DNA of 64,000 nucleotides, from the NCBI RefSeq assembly GCF_001047675.1, contig NZ_CP011975.1, positions 1,404,073 to 1,468,072 on the forward strand. The letters are read 5' to 3'. Position 1 is the stretch's first letter; the number at the start of each line of letters is the position of its first letter. This document shows positions 40,051 through 49,672 of this stretch, piece after piece. Below the pieces are notes generated by a model. That model saw only the letters and a program-made list of their open reading frames with translations, ran no database searches and was not told the origin of the DNA. A program made the translations under genes and the position numbers. The DNA comes from Yersinia aleksiciae. Its GTDB lineage: Bacteria > Pseudomonadota > Gammaproteobacteria > Enterobacterales > Enterobacteriaceae.

Positions 40051-40853
40051 GGCTCTAATAGCTCGGTTTTATAATCCCCAGCGGGGAAACGGAAAGGCAC
40101 CGGCCCGTCAGCAATACCATCGAGGAACTGGCGCACCCGCATATCGTCGTTGGCTTGCAACTGTTCAGGTGTTCCTTCAGCAATAACATGCTGATCTGCA
40201 ACAATATAGGCATAATCAGCAATACTGAGCACTTCGGGTACATCATGGGAAACCACCACACAGGTGACGCCCAGCGCATGATTCAGCTCATCAATCAGTT
40301 TTACCAGGACCCCCATGGTAATAGGGTCCTGACCGACAAACGGCTCATCAAACATAATCAACTCAGGATCGAGAGCAATCGCCCGCGCCAATGCCGCACG
40401 GCGTGCCATACCGCCAGAAAGCTCAGCGGGCATCAGATTGGCCGCCCCGCGTAGCCCCACCGCTTCCAGCTTCATCATCACCGTGCTGTGCAGCAACTCT
40501 TCCGGCAAACGGCTATGTTCGCGCAGTGGAAAAGCCACATTTTCGAATACGGTTAAATCGGTAAATAGCGCCCCGGATTGGAATAACATGCTCATTTTCT
40601 TGCGCACATCATACAAACGCTGACGTGAAAGCGCCGGAATATTATCACCATCAAACCAGATTTCGCCGCTATCCGGTGTCAGTTGCCCACCAATTATCCG
40701 CAGCAGCGTGGTTTTACCAATACCTGAAGGCCCCATAATCGCCGTCACTTTGCCGCGCGGGACCGTCATATTGATATCGGCGAATATCGGGCGCTCACCA
40801 CGGGTGAAACTCATCCCATGGATCTCTATCAAATTCGACGCCATTTGATTCAT
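40044..40853 (-). CDS. mlaF: Phospholipid ABC transporter ATPase MlaF
   Basis: A 269-residue ABC ATPase of the Mla system. Walker A GPSGIGKTTLLR, signature LSGGMARRAALARA, Walker B ELIMFDEPFVGQDP, and H-loop VVVSHDVPEV are all present. ATG at 40853 gives the E. coli length; the frame extends to 40886 through two other ATGs. First gene of mlaFEDCB, divergent from yrbG. Confidence 0.95.
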   Translation of the reverse strand: MNQMASNLIEIHGMSFTRGERPIFADINMTVPRGKVTAIMGPSGIGKTTLLRIIGGQLTPDSGEIWFDGDNIPALSRQRLYDVRKKMSMLFQSGALFTDLTVFENVAFPLREHSRLPEELLHSTVMMKLEAVGLRGAANLMPAELSGGMARRAALARAIALDPELIMFDEPFVGQDPITMGVLVKLIDELNHALGVTCVVVSHDVPEVLSIADYAYIVADQHVIAEGTPEQLQANDDMRVRQFLDGIADGPVPFRFPAGDYKTELLEPR

Positions 40854-41125
40854 TATCATTCGTCCCTTGAGCCTTTTATTACTCATCCAGCCGCCAATGC
40901 TACATCAAATGGCGGCAACGAGCGCAATTGGGAAGTAGTTTGGCAATTTATTACCGCTTTTTCGTGGCCAAAGTTGCCATAAGTTTTACTTTTCTGGCTC
41001 TCACAGTCAAAATTAGAACCTAAGCAAAAATAAGCGTGAAAACCTATTGTCAGCCATTTTTTGCCAACGGGCTATCTGTTACCAGCAGCCAATGGATCGG
41101 GATTATACCTAATAAAGGACTCTGC

Positions 41126-42100
41126 ATGTTTCTTGCGATAACACTATTAATCGTTGGTTTAGTCTTATTAGTGTATGGCGCCGATCGATTAGTCTACGGC
41201 GCTGCGGTGTTATCCCGCTCTTTCGGTATCCCGCCGCTTATTATCGGGATGACCATTGTGGGGATCGGCACATCGCTACCGGAGTTGATTGTTTCGGTGA
41301 CTGCGGCCCTCAATAATCAAACCGATATGGCGGTCGGCAATGTGCTGGGCTCCAATATTACCAACCTGCTGCTAATTGTGGGGGGAGCGGCCTTAATACG
41401 CCCGTTGACTGTGCGCTCAGAGATTTTGCGCCGGGAGTTACCCTTAATGTTGGTGGTCACGGTGCTGTGTGGCTTCCTGTTGGCCGATAATCATCTCAGC
41501 CGTGGGGATGGGATTATTTTACTGCTGGCGGCGGCGGCATTTATTGTCCTGATGCTTAAAATTGCGCGACTGGCCCATGCGGAGGGAAATGATATCCTGA
41601 CCCGCGAACAGTTGGCTGAGTTGCCGCAGGACAGCAGCACGACCGTGGCCTTATTGTGGCTGGTGCTGGCCTTCATTATCTTACCGCTGTCAGCCAAAAT
41701 GATTATCGATAACGCGACAGTCATTGCTCGGGTCGCGGGCGTCAGTGAGCTGGTGATTGGGTTGACCGTGATTGCTATCGGCACCAGTTTGCCGGAACTG
41801 GCTACCTTCATCGCTGGCGCGTTGAAAGGGGAAGATGATATGGCGGTGGGTAATATCATCGGATCGAACATTTTTAATATTGTGATTGTCTTAGGTGTAC
41901 CTGCACTGCTCTCCCCCGGTGATATTAACCCTGAAGCTTTCCAGCGGGATTATTGGGTGATGCTTGGTGTCAGTGTGATATTTACGATTCTTTGTCTGGG
42001 CCGTAAACATCGAATCGGCCATATGGCAGGTGCTCTGTTATTATGTGGGTTTATCGCTTATCTTGCGGTGCTGTTCTTCGCCCCTTTTAGTGTGGCGTAA
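41126..42100 (+). CDS. yrbG: CaCA-family Na+/Ca2+ exchanger-like protein YrbG
   Basis: A 324-residue membrane protein with about ten helices and the two inverted alpha-repeats of the cation/Ca2+ exchanger family: GMTIVGIGTSLPELIVS near residue 40 and GLTVIAIGTSLPELATF near residue 215, with GNVLGSNITNLL and GNIIGSNIFNIV. The physiological ion is uncertain. Start at 41126 (MFLAITLLIVGL) aligns with E. coli. First gene of the row leading to kdsD, kdsC and lptCAB. Confidence 0.92.
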   Translation: MFLAITLLIVGLVLLVYGADRLVYGAAVLSRSFGIPPLIIGMTIVGIGTSLPELIVSVTAALNNQTDMAVGNVLGSNITNLLLIVGGAALIRPLTVRSEILRRELPLMLVVTVLCGFLLADNHLSRGDGIILLLAAAAFIVLMLKIARLAHAEGNDILTREQLAELPQDSSTTVALLWLVLAFIILPLSAKMIIDNATVIARVAGVSELVIGLTVIAIGTSLPELATFIAGALKGEDDMAVGNIIGSNIFNIVIVLGVPALLSPGDINPEAFQRDYWVMLGVSVIFTILCLGRKHRIGHMAGALLLCGFIAYLAVLFFAPFSVA

Positions 42101-42130
42101 CATAAACAATGCTGCGCACGGGAACCAAGT

Positions 42131-43117
42131 ATGTCTTCTTTTGATTCGCAACCAAGAATGGATTTTCAGCAGGCGGGTAAACAGGTATTACGCATTGAGC
42201 GCGAAGGACTGGCACAGCTCGATCAATACATTAATGACGATTTCGCCAACGCCTGCGAAGCCATATTTAATTGCCATGGCAAAGTTGTGGTGATGGGGAT
42301 GGGTAAATCAGGCCATATTGGCTGCAAAATTGCGGCGACCTTTGCCAGCACAGGTACGCCTGCCTTTTTCGTCCATCCCGCAGAAGCCAGCCATGGCGAC
42401 CTGGGCATGGTCACACCGCAAGATATCGTCTTGGCTATCTCCAATTCAGGCGAGTCAAACGAGATTCTCGCGTTGATCCCGGTACTCAAGCGCCAGAAAA
42501 TTAAGCTGATCTGCATGAGCAAAAACCCTGACAGCACCATGGGTAAAGCCGCCGATATTCACTTGTGCATCAAAGTTCCGCAAGAAGCTTGCCCGCTGGG
42601 TCTGGCCCCCACCACCAGTACCACCGCCACGTTGGTGATGGGTGATGCTCTCGCCGTGGCATTGTTACAGGCGCGCGGGTTCACCCAAGAAGATTTTGCC
42701 CTCTCCCATCCGGGCGGAGCACTTGGGCGCAAGTTGCTGTTACGAATCAGCGATATCATGCACACTGGCGCAGAGATCCCGCACGTCAGCCCTGATGCTT
42801 CATTGCGCGATGCATTACTGGAGATTACTCGGAAGAATCTGGGTTTAACCGTCATCTGTGACGATCTGATGATGATTAAGGGTATCTTTACCGACGGTGA
42901 CTTGCGCCGGGTATTCGATATGGGCGTTGATTTGAATAATGCGAAAATCGCCGACGTGATGACCAGCGGCGGTATTCGGGTTAGCCCGACCATGTTGGCG
43001 GTGGATGCGCTCAACCTGATGGAGTCACGTCATATTACGGCAGTGTTGGTGGCTAACGGTGAGCAACTGCTCGGCGTGGTGCATATGCACGACATGCTCA
43101 GAGCCGGTGTCGTTTAA
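42131..43117 (+). CDS. kdsD: Arabinose 5-phosphate isomerase KdsD
   Basis: A 328-residue isomerase converting ribulose 5-phosphate to arabinose 5-phosphate, the first step of Kdo synthesis for LPS. An SIS domain (about 40-180: VVMGMGKSGHIGCKIAATFA, SNSGESNEI, PTTSTTATLVMGDALA) is followed by two CBS domains (about 205-328: GLTVICDD, GIFTDGDLRR, ITAVLVANGEQLLGVVHMHD). kdsC follows after 13 bases. Confidence 0.96.
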   Translation: MSSFDSQPRMDFQQAGKQVLRIEREGLAQLDQYINDDFANACEAIFNCHGKVVVMGMGKSGHIGCKIAATFASTGTPAFFVHPAEASHGDLGMVTPQDIVLAISNSGESNEILALIPVLKRQKIKLICMSKNPDSTMGKAADIHLCIKVPQEACPLGLAPTTSTTATLVMGDALAVALLQARGFTQEDFALSHPGGALGRKLLLRISDIMHTGAEIPHVSPDASLRDALLEITRKNLGLTVICDDLMMIKGIFTDGDLRRVFDMGVDLNNAKIADVMTSGGIRVSPTMLAVDALNLMESRHITAVLVANGEQLLGVVHMHDMLRAGVV

Positions 43118-43130
43118 CAAAGGATAAATT

Positions 43131-43694
43131 ATGAGCAGCACCGTCTATTTGGACACATGTTACGGCCCCATCGCTGAGAGCGTCATGCAACGCGCGGCCA
43201 ACATTCGCCTGCTAATCTGTGATGTGGATGGCGTGATGTCCGATGGCCTGATTTACATGGGTAATCAGGGCGAAGAGCTGAAAGCATTCAACGTGCGCGA
43301 TGGCTATGGTATCCGCTGCCTGATAACCTCAGGCATTGAAGTAGCGATTATTACCGGCCGCCGCGCTAAATTACTGGAAGACCGCGCTAACACCTTAGGC
43401 ATTACCCACCTTTATCAAGGGCAATCTGATAAGCTGGTCGCCTATAACGAATTGTTGCAAGCAGTCAACTGCCAGCCTGAACAGGTAGCTTATATTGGCG
43501 ATGACCTGATTGATTGGCCAGTCATGGCGCAAGTGGGATTATCTGTCGCGGTGGCCGACGCCCATCCGTTACTGCTTCCCAAAGCGCATTATGTGACGCA
43601 AATCAATGGCGGGCGCGGTGCGGTACGCGAGGTATGTGATTTGATATTATTGGCCCAAGATAAACTCGACGGTGCCAAAGGATTGTCGATATGA
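43131..43694 (+). CDS. kdsC: Kdo-8-phosphate phosphatase KdsC
   Basis: A 187-residue HAD-superfamily phosphatase that releases Kdo from Kdo-8-phosphate. Motif I is CDVDGVMSDGLIY, motif II is around ITGRRAKLL and motif IV is YIGDDLIDWPVM. It has no cap domain, as in the tetrameric KdsC type. Its stop overlaps the lptC start by four bases. Confidence 0.96.
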   Translation: MSSTVYLDTCYGPIAESVMQRAANIRLLICDVDGVMSDGLIYMGNQGEELKAFNVRDGYGIRCLITSGIEVAIITGRRAKLLEDRANTLGITHLYQGQSDKLVAYNELLQAVNCQPEQVAYIGDDLIDWPVMAQVGLSVAVADAHPLLLPKAHYVTQINGGRGAVREVCDLILLAQDKLDGAKGLSI

Positions 43695-44254
43695 GTAAAA
43701 CAAGACTATGGATAACCCTATCCCTGGCATTGATTGTTTTGGCATTGATTGGCTGGAATATGTCCGGTTTTAACCAGCAGGACGCGCAACCCGTGGCTGA
43801 TAATAATGAGCCCTCTTCGCAAAGCCAGCATACTGTGACCGTGGTGTTTAATCCGGTCGGGCAGTTAAGTTATAAATTGGTCGCGGAAGACGTGCAAAAT
43901 TTCAACACTCAGGAGCTGACGTGGTTTACCAAACCGGTCATGACGATGTTTGGTGATAATGCGGTTGCCACCTGGACAGTTCGGGCCGACCGCGCCAAGC
44001 TGACCAATGATAAAATGCTTTATTTGTATGGTCATGTTGAGGTCGATAGCCTGACTCCAGATGCACAATTGCAAAAAATTAAAACTGATAACGCCCAGGT
44101 TAATTTGATCACTCAGGATGTATCCTCAGACGATGAAGTTACCCTCTTTGGTGTTGGATTCACGTCTAACGGCATGAAAATGCGTGGGAACTTGCGGGAC
44201 AAAACCGCCGAGCTGATTGAAAAGGTTAAAACCTCTTATGAAATCCAAAAATAA
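43691..44254 (+). CDS. lptC: LPS export bitopic protein LptC
   Basis: A 187-residue inner-membrane protein with one N-terminal helix (about 7-25) and a periplasmic beta-jellyroll that hands LPS from LptBFG to LptA. Conserved segments are LSYKLVAEDVQNFN and TWTVRADRAKLTNDKMLYLYG. The gene overlaps kdsC by four bases and lptA by 17. Confidence 0.95.
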   Translation: MSKTRLWITLSLALIVLALIGWNMSGFNQQDAQPVADNNEPSSQSQHTVTVVFNPVGQLSYKLVAEDVQNFNTQELTWFTKPVMTMFGDNAVATWTVRADRAKLTNDKMLYLYGHVEVDSLTPDAQLQKIKTDNAQVNLITQDVSSDDEVTLFGVGFTSNGMKMRGNLRDKTAELIEKVKTSYEIQK

Positions 44255-44783
44255 AATGCGCCATCTTTTGCTTGCCAGTTCACTTTTGGCCGCAAGTCTG
44301 CCCGCTCTGGCTTTAACGGGTGATACTGATCAGCCCGTCAAAGTTGATTCAGCCAAGCAAGCGTTGGATATGCAGGCGAATACCATCACCTTCACCGACA
44401 ACGTCATTATCAAGCAAGGCACCATCGAGATTAAAGCGGATAAAGTGGTGGTGACCCGTCCTGGCGGTGATCAGAGCAAAATGGTCATCGAAGGTTATGG
44501 TAACCCAGTCACCTTCTACCAGATGCAAGACAGCGGTAAGCCCGTCAAAGGCCATGGTCAAAAATTGCGTTACGAAGTCGCAAATGATTTTGTGGTGTTG
44601 ACTGGCAATGCTTATCTGGAGCAACTTGATAGCAATATCAAAGGTGATCGCATCACTTATCTGGTGAAAAAACAGCAGATGGAAGCCTTCAGTGACAAAG
44701 GCAATCGCGTCACAACCGTACTATTACCGTCCCAATTACAAGACAAAGGGCCAGCAGCTTCAGGCCAAAAGAAGAGTAAGTAA
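44238..44783 (+). CDS. lptA: LPS transport periplasmic bridge protein LptA
   Basis: A 181-residue periplasmic protein that polymerises into the LPS bridge. A signal peptide (cleavage after ALA near residue 26) precedes the OstA-like jellyroll (TGDTDQPVKVDSAKQALDMQ, VVTRPGGDQSKM, FVVLTGNAYLEQLDSNIKGD). The start at 44238 overlaps lptC, as in E. coli; 44256 is an alternative. lptB begins 6 bases after its stop. Confidence 0.95.
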   Translation: MKSKNKMRHLLLASSLLAASLPALALTGDTDQPVKVDSAKQALDMQANTITFTDNVIIKQGTIEIKADKVVVTRPGGDQSKMVIEGYGNPVTFYQMQDSGKPVKGHGQKLRYEVANDFVVLTGNAYLEQLDSNIKGDRITYLVKKQQMEAFSDKGNRVTTVLLPSQLQDKGPAASGQKKSK

Positions 44784-44789
44784 TCATTT

Positions 44790-45515
44790 ATGGCAACATT
44801 AATCGCAGAAAAGCTGGCTAAGGCGTACAAAGGCCGTAAAGTGGTCGAAGACGTTAGCCTGAGTGTAAAGTCCGGTGAGATTGTGGGTCTGCTTGGGCCA
44901 AACGGCGCAGGTAAGACCACCACTTTTTATATGGTCGTCGGCATTGTCCAGCGTGACGCCGGGCGCATTGTGATTGATGACGAAGATATCAGCCTCTTGC
45001 CTCTCCATGAACGCGCTCGTCGCGGCATTGGTTATTTACCGCAAGAAGCCTCCATCTTCCGCCGCCTGAGTGTATTTAATAACCTGATGGCGGTGCTAGA
45101 AATCCGTAAAGACCTCACTGCAGAACAGCGTCAAGAACGGGCTGATGAGTTGATGGAAGAGTTTCATATCACCCATCTGCGTGACAGTCTGGGGCAATCA
45201 CTCTCTGGTGGTGAACGCCGCCGGGTTGAAATTGCCCGCGCATTGGCGGCAAATCCTAAGTTTATTCTGCTGGATGAGCCATTTGCTGGGGTTGACCCAA
45301 TTTCTGTTATTGATATCAAAAAAATTATCGAACATCTGCGCGACAGTGGTCTTGGTGTACTGATTACCGACCATAACGTGCGTGAAACGTTAGACGTTTG
45401 TGAGCGGGCTTATATTGTAAGCCAAGGGCACTTAATCGCTCACGGCACACCACAGGAAATTTTGGCTGACGAACAAGTTAAACGTGTCTATCTGGGTGAA
45501 GAGTTCCGTCTCTAA
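44790..45515 (+). CDS. lptB: LPS export ABC ATPase LptB
   Basis: A 241-residue ATPase that powers LPS extraction with LptF and LptG. Walker [15 protein letters not shown], signature [15 protein letters not shown], Walker [14 protein letters not shown] and switch His in [11 protein letters not shown] are intact. It follows lptA closely and precedes rpoN by 61 bases, the conserved enterobacterial order. Confidence 0.97.
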   Translation: MATLIAEKLAKAYKGRKVVEDVSLSVKSGEIVGLLGPNGAGKTTTFYMVVGIVQRDAGRIVIDDEDISLLPLHERARRGIGYLPQEASIFRRLSVFNNLMAVLEIRKDLTAEQRQERADELMEEFHITHLRDSLGQSLSGGERRRVEIARALAANPKFILLDEPFAGVDPISVIDIKKIIEHLRDSGLGVLITDHNVRETLDVCERAYIVSQGHLIAHGTPQEILADEQVKRVYLGEEFRL

Positions 45516-45576
45516 TCTTCTCCCAAGATGTATCGCAAGATTGTTTTCGGCCATTAAGGAAAATTGATACCGCATT

Positions 45577-47010
45577 ATGAAGCAAGGTTTGCAACTCAAG
45601 TTCAGCCAACAACTGGCAATGACTCCGCAGCTTCAACAGGCTATTCGTCTGTTGCAACTTTCTACACTTGAACTCCAGCAGGAGATTCAGTTAGCGCTGG
45701 AGAGCAACCCCCTGCTTGAGCAAACGGATCTTCATGAAGAGATAGATGCCAAAGAAACGGTAGACAGCGAATCCCTTGATACCCGCGAAGCGCTGGAACA
45801 AAAAGATATGCCAGAAGAGTTGCCACTGGATGCCACCTGGGATGAGATCTACACCGCAGGTACGCCATCAGGAATGGGCAACGATTACAGTGATGATGAG
45901 TTGCCAGTCTACCAGGGTGAAACCACCCAAACGCTGCAAGACTACCTCATGTGGCAGGTGGATTTGACCCCCTTCTCTGAGACCGATGCTGCCATCGCGA
46001 CCTCCATCGTCGATGCGGTTGATGAAACCGGCTACCTCACCGTTCCGCTGGAAGATATCCTGGAAAGCATGGGCGACGAGAGCATCGCGCTGGACGAAGT
46101 TGAAGCCGTACTCAAGCGGATACAGCACTTTGATCCTATTGGTGTAGCAGCACGCAACCTACGCGAATGTCTGCTGGTGCAACTATCGCAATATGCCAAA
46201 GATACCCCTTATCTTGCCGAAGCGCGCTTGGTCGTTAGCGATTATCTGGATTTGCTAGGCAACCATGATTTCCGCACAATGATCCGCTTAAGTCGGTTAA
46301 AAGAAGATACACTTAAGGAAGCGATCGCCCTGATTCAATCACTGGACCCGCGACCGGGCCAGTCGATCAATACCGGCGAATCTGAGTATGTCATTCCCGA
46401 TGTTTTAGTTCGCAAAGACAAAGATCAATGGACGGTCGAGCTAAATGCCGATAGCATTCCACGCCTAAAAATTAATCAACACTATGCTGCAATGGGTAGC
46501 AATACCCGCAATGATAGCGACGGGCAGTTTATCCGCAGCAATCTGCAAGAAGCAAAATGGTTGATAAAAAGCCTTGAAAGCCGCAATGAAACGCTGCTGA
46601 AGGTTGCGCGTTGTATTGTAGAGCAGCAGGTAGCATTTTTTGAAAATGGGCCTGAGTTTATGAAACCCATGGTACTGGCTGATATTGCCCAAGCCGTTGA
46701 TATGCATGAATCGACAATCTCCCGCGTGACTACGCAGAAGTTCCTGCACAGCCCTCGGGGGATTTTCGAGCTGAAATATTTCTTCTCCAGTCACGTCAAT
46801 ACCGAGAGCGGAGGCGAAGCCTCTTCCACCGCAATTCGTGCACTGGTGAAAAAATTGGTTGCGGCAGAAAATCCTGCCAAACCCCTTAGCGACAGTAAAC
46901 TGACCACACTATTATGTGAACAAGGCATCATGGTGGCACGGCGAACCGTCGCGAAGTACCGAGAGTCGTTATCCATCCCGCCGTCAAATCAACGTAAACA
47001 GTTGGTTTGA
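45577..47010 (+). CDS. rpoN: RNA polymerase sigma-54 factor
   Basis: A 477-residue sigma-54. Region I is Gln/Leu-rich ([20 protein letters not shown], then [17 protein letters not shown]) and contacts enhancer-binding proteins. An acidic region II (about 50-110) follows. The core-binding domain is in the middle, and the DNA-binding part contains an HTH ([20 protein letters not shown]) and the RpoN box [17 protein letters not shown]. It heads rpoN-hpf-ptsN-rapZ-npr. A strong sigma-54 promoter match lies before the Anbu operon at 51891. Confidence 0.97.
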   Translation: MKQGLQLKFSQQLAMTPQLQQAIRLLQLSTLELQQEIQLALESNPLLEQTDLHEEIDAKETVDSESLDTREALEQKDMPEELPLDATWDEIYTAGTPSGMGNDYSDDELPVYQGETTQTLQDYLMWQVDLTPFSETDAAIATSIVDAVDETGYLTVPLEDILESMGDESIALDEVEAVLKRIQHFDPIGVAARNLRECLLVQLSQYAKDTPYLAEARLVVSDYLDLLGNHDFRTMIRLSRLKEDTLKEAIALIQSLDPRPGQSINTGESEYVIPDVLVRKDKDQWTVELNADSIPRLKINQHYAAMGSNTRNDSDGQFIRSNLQEAKWLIKSLESRNETLLKVARCIVEQQVAFFENGPEFMKPMVLADIAQAVDMHESTISRVTTQKFLHSPRGIFELKYFFSSHVNTESGGEASSTAIRALVKKLVAAENPAKPLSDSKLTTLLCEQGIMVARRTVAKYRESLSIPPSNQRKQLV

Positions 47011-47033
47011 CCTGAACTGAGAAGGAAGACACT

Positions 47034-47321
47034 ATGCAGCTCAATATTACCGGACATCATGTTGAAATAACCGAAGCATTACGCGAGTTTGTTACCACTA
47101 AATTTGCCAAACTTGAGCAATATTTTGATCGCATTAACCAAGTGTACGTGGTTTTAAGTGTCGAAAAAGTAAAACAAATTGCAGAAGCCACGGTGCATGT
47201 GAATGGAGGCGAGTTGCACGCGAGTTCAGAGCAGGAAGATATGTACGCCGCGATTGATATTTTGGTTGATAAACTGGCCCGCCAGTTGAACAAGCATAAA
47301 GATAAATTGAAACAACATTAA
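47034..47321 (+). CDS. hpf: Ribosome hibernation promoting factor (short form)
   Basis: A 95-residue S30AE/Ribosomal S30 protein that binds 70S ribosomes and helps form 100S dimers with RMF in stationary phase. The motifs MQLNITGHHVEITEALREFV and HASSEQEDMYAAIDILVDKL are conserved; the length is that of the short gammaproteobacterial form. GAAGGAAG precedes the ATG. Confidence 0.96.
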   Translation: MQLNITGHHVEITEALREFVTTKFAKLEQYFDRINQVYVVLSVEKVKQIAEATVHVNGGELHASSEQEDMYAAIDILVDKLARQLNKHKDKLKQH

Positions 47322-47334
47322 GAATCCTTGTAGC

Positions 47335-47395
47335 TATACCCAAAGTACGTGGAGTTGTAGAGGTGTTCACTGCGACTCCACGGGCGAAAGGTATA
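47335..47395. repeat. Mini-ERIC palindrome between hpf and ptsN
   Basis: A 61-base palindrome TATACC...GGTATA with inner arms CGTGGAGT / ACTCCACG. It has ERIC-type ends without the middle part. Confidence 0.65.
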
Positions 47396-47417
47396 AGGTT
47401 CTATACGCGCTACATAA

Positions 47418-47452
47418 CCTGATCCCGCAGCATAAATCGCCGCGGGATCAGG
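47418..47452. other. Perfect 11-base-pair hairpin before ptsN
   Basis: CCTGATCCCGC / GCGGGATCAGG with a 13-base loop, 30 bases before the ptsN start. There is no T-run, so it is not a classical terminator; it could modulate the hpf-ptsN transcript. Confidence 0.55.
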
Positions 47453-47481
47453 CTTAAAACAGCGCTTAAGTGAAAGATGAG

Positions 47482-47964
47482 ATGATCAACGATCCAGCAT
47501 TGCAATTAAGCTCGGTATTAAATATCGAGTGCACCAAAAGCGCCGTACATTGCGCAAGTAAAAAACGGGCTTTGGAAATTATCAGCGAGTTGGCTGCCAA
47601 ACAGCTAAACCTGCCTTCACAGGTCGTTTTCGATGCTGTATTGACCCGCGAACGCATGGGCAGTACCGGCATTGGTAGTGGCATCGCGATACCTCATGGC
47701 AAGCTGGAGGAAGATACGCTGCGCGCCGTGGGTGTATTTATCCGCTTGGAACAACCCATTGCCTTCGATGCTATTGATAATCAACCTGTTGATCTATTAT
47801 TTGCCTTGTTGGTTCCGGCAGATCAATGTAAAACTCACTTACACACTTTGTCTTTAGTGGCCAAGCGATTAGCTGATAAAACAGTGTGTCGCCGCCTACG
47901 TGCTGCACAGAGTGATGATGAGCTTTATCAGATCATTACGGAATTACCGCCAGAAACAGCGTAA
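47482..47964 (+). CDS. ptsN: Nitrogen PTS protein EIIA-Ntr
   Basis: A 160-residue EIIA of the nitrogen phosphotransferase system, which regulates potassium transport and other processes depending on its phosphorylation. The phosphorylated His is in GIAIPHGKLEEDTLRAVG; SKKRALEIISELAAKQL and QPVDLLFALLVPADQ are conserved. ATG 47482 (MINDPALQLSSVL) aligns with E. coli; GTG 47470 is an alternative four codons upstream. Confidence 0.94.
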   Translation: MINDPALQLSSVLNIECTKSAVHCASKKRALEIISELAAKQLNLPSQVVFDAVLTRERMGSTGIGSGIAIPHGKLEEDTLRAVGVFIRLEQPIAFDAIDNQPVDLLFALLVPADQCKTHLHTLSLVAKRLADKTVCRRLRAAQSDDELYQIITELPPETA

Positions 47965-48082
47965 ACAGGTAAAGGGTGCCTTAGCAGCACGGGTCGATTC
48001 GCAGATCCGGCTGTTATAGCCGGAATGTCGATTCATAATAGTGGCGATGAGCGCCAAAGAGATACCAAGGGGAGTCACTCAC

Positions 48083-48937
48083 ATGGTGCTGATGATTGTC
48101 AGCGGCCGTTCCGGTTCAGGGAAGTCTGTTGCTTTACGCGCATTGGAAGATATGGGCTTTTACTGTGTCGATAACTTGCCCGTGGTTCTGCTGCCGCAAT
48201 TGGCAAACACACTTGCCAGTATGAATATCTCAGTGGCGGTGAGCATAGACGTGCGCAATATGCCGGAATCTCCTGAGGTATTTGAACACGCCATGACTCA
48301 ACTACCGGACAGCTTCTCACCACAGTTGCTGTTTTTGGATGCTGATCGCAATACCTTGATTCGTCGCTACAGTGATACCCGTCGCTTACACCCACTCTCA
48401 GCGAAAAATCTGTCACTAGAAAGTGCTATCGATGAAGAGAGTAGCCTGCTGGAGCCTCTGCGCTCACGGGCTGATCTGGTTATCGATACCTCTGAAATGT
48501 CAGTGCACGAGTTAGCTGAGATGCTGCGTACCCGCTTGTTGGGTAAACGTGAGCGCGAACTGACGATGGTGTTTGAGTCATTTGGCTTCAAGCACGGGAT
48601 TCCCATTGATGCAGATTATGTTTTCGACGTACGTTTCCTGCCGAACCCACACTGGGACCCGAAACTACGCCCGATGACCGGTCTGGACAAACCTGTAATC
48701 TCCTTCCTTGATCGCCATACCGAAGTACACAACTTTGTTTACCAGACGCGCAGCTATCTGGAACAGTGGCTGCCCATGCTGGAAACCAATAATCGCAGTT
48801 ATCTGACGGTGGCTATTGGTTGTACCGGCGGCAAGCACCGCTCGGTCTATGTTGCTGAACAATTGGCAGATTATTTCCGCGCTCGTGGCAAAAATGTCCA
48901 ATCACGCCACCGTACTCTGGAAAAACGTAAACAATGA
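48083..48937 (+). CDS. rapZ: RNase adapter protein RapZ
   Basis: A 284-residue P-loop protein that binds the sRNA GlmZ and delivers it to RNase E, controlling glmS. Walker A is [16 protein letters not shown]; the C-terminal RNA-binding domain contains [20 protein letters not shown] and [17 protein letters not shown] 48083 with AAGGGGAG upstream matches E. coli; an ATG at 48041 would add 14 residues. Its stop overlaps npr by four bases. Confidence 0.96.
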   Translation: MVLMIVSGRSGSGKSVALRALEDMGFYCVDNLPVVLLPQLANTLASMNISVAVSIDVRNMPESPEVFEHAMTQLPDSFSPQLLFLDADRNTLIRRYSDTRRLHPLSAKNLSLESAIDEESSLLEPLRSRADLVIDTSEMSVHELAEMLRTRLLGKRERELTMVFESFGFKHGIPIDADYVFDVRFLPNPHWDPKLRPMTGLDKPVISFLDRHTEVHNFVYQTRSYLEQWLPMLETNNRSYLTVAIGCTGGKHRSVYVAEQLADYFRARGKNVQSRHRTLEKRKQ

Positions 48938-49206
48938 CCGTCAAACAGACCGTTGAGATCAAGAACAAGTTGGGGATGCACGCCAGACCCGCAATGAAAT
49001 TGTTCGAGCTGGTTCAGAGTTTTGATGCAGAAGTGATGTTACGTAATGACAGTGGAACTGAAGCTGAAGCCAGCAGTGTGATTGCACTGCTGATGCTGGA
49101 CTCGGCGAAAGGCCGTCAGATTGAGGTTGAAGCGACCGGCCCTGATGAGATTCAGGCGCTAAGTGCGGTGATTGAACTGTTCAATTCGGGATTTGACGAG
49201 GATTAA
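48934..49206 (+). CDS. npr: Nitrogen PTS phosphocarrier NPr
   Basis: A 90-residue HPr-like protein that passes phosphate from EI-Ntr to EIIA-Ntr. The phosphorylated His lies in [17 protein letters not shown] and the regulatory region around [15 protein letters not shown] is intact. It overlaps rapZ by four bases, closing the rpoN operon. Confidence 0.96.
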   Translation: MTVKQTVEIKNKLGMHARPAMKLFELVQSFDAEVMLRNDSGTEAEASSVIALLMLDSAKGRQIEVEATGPDEIQALSAVIELFNSGFDED

Positions 49207-49374
49207 GGGTTCAGTCGATGTGATCACGCAAGCCACAGCTTTAACAACCGAGCCAGTCACTGAACAAATAACATCTAAACAAACATAACCAGCACATACC
49301 CTAACTTAAGATATTTGAAATCAAAATATACTGGGTAATCGTTTGCTAATCATAAAAAATGCGGCTTTTGCCCC

Positions 49375-49402
49375 TTGCAGAGAAATGGCACGCGAGTATA
49401 AT
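49375..49402 (+). promoter_or_regulatory. pyrLBI promoter
   Basis: TTGCAG (49375-49380), 16-base spacer, TATAAT (49397-49402), 22 bases before the leader-peptide start. Confidence 0.7.
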
Positions 49403-49424
49403 TCGCCACAATTTGCCGGGAGAT

Positions 49425-49571
49425 ATGATGAAAAGCTGCTTAGATTTCGCTCAACATCGTCGTTTTGTTGAAAATGACCCGATTGATGGCCGACAAAATG
49501 GCCAGCCAGCAGGCAGCAAACTGCCGTGGTTTCTCCCGTTGCTAAACCGATCCTGTCAGGCCCCTCATTGA
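49425..49571 (+). CDS. pyrL: pyrBI operon leader peptide
   Basis: A 48-residue leader peptide starting MMKSCLDFAQHRRFVE, with GGGAG well placed upstream. Its stop codon (49569-49571) lies inside the terminator hairpin, as required for UTP-sensitive attenuation: when UTP is low, RNA polymerase pauses in the T-rich stretch near 49529-49538, behind a GGCAG/CTGCC pause hairpin, and the closely following ribosome prevents the terminator. The peptide sequence differs from the E. coli one, but the architecture is the same. Confidence 0.85.
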   Translation: MMKSCLDFAQHRRFVENDPIDGRQNGQPAGSKLPWFLPLLNRSCQAPH

Positions 49572-49584
49572 GGGGCTTTTTTTT
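49560..49584 (+). terminator. pyrBI attenuator
   Basis: GCCCCTC-ATT-GAGGGGC followed by eight T. It overlaps the pyrL stop codon and lies 88 bases before pyrB. Confidence 0.92.
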
Positions 49585-49672
49585 GTCTATCGATCGGGCC
49601 GAATTTTACATCAACCACATTAAAACCAATTAAGAGCCCGCGACCACGGGCAGTCACAGAGGAGAGCGAAAA

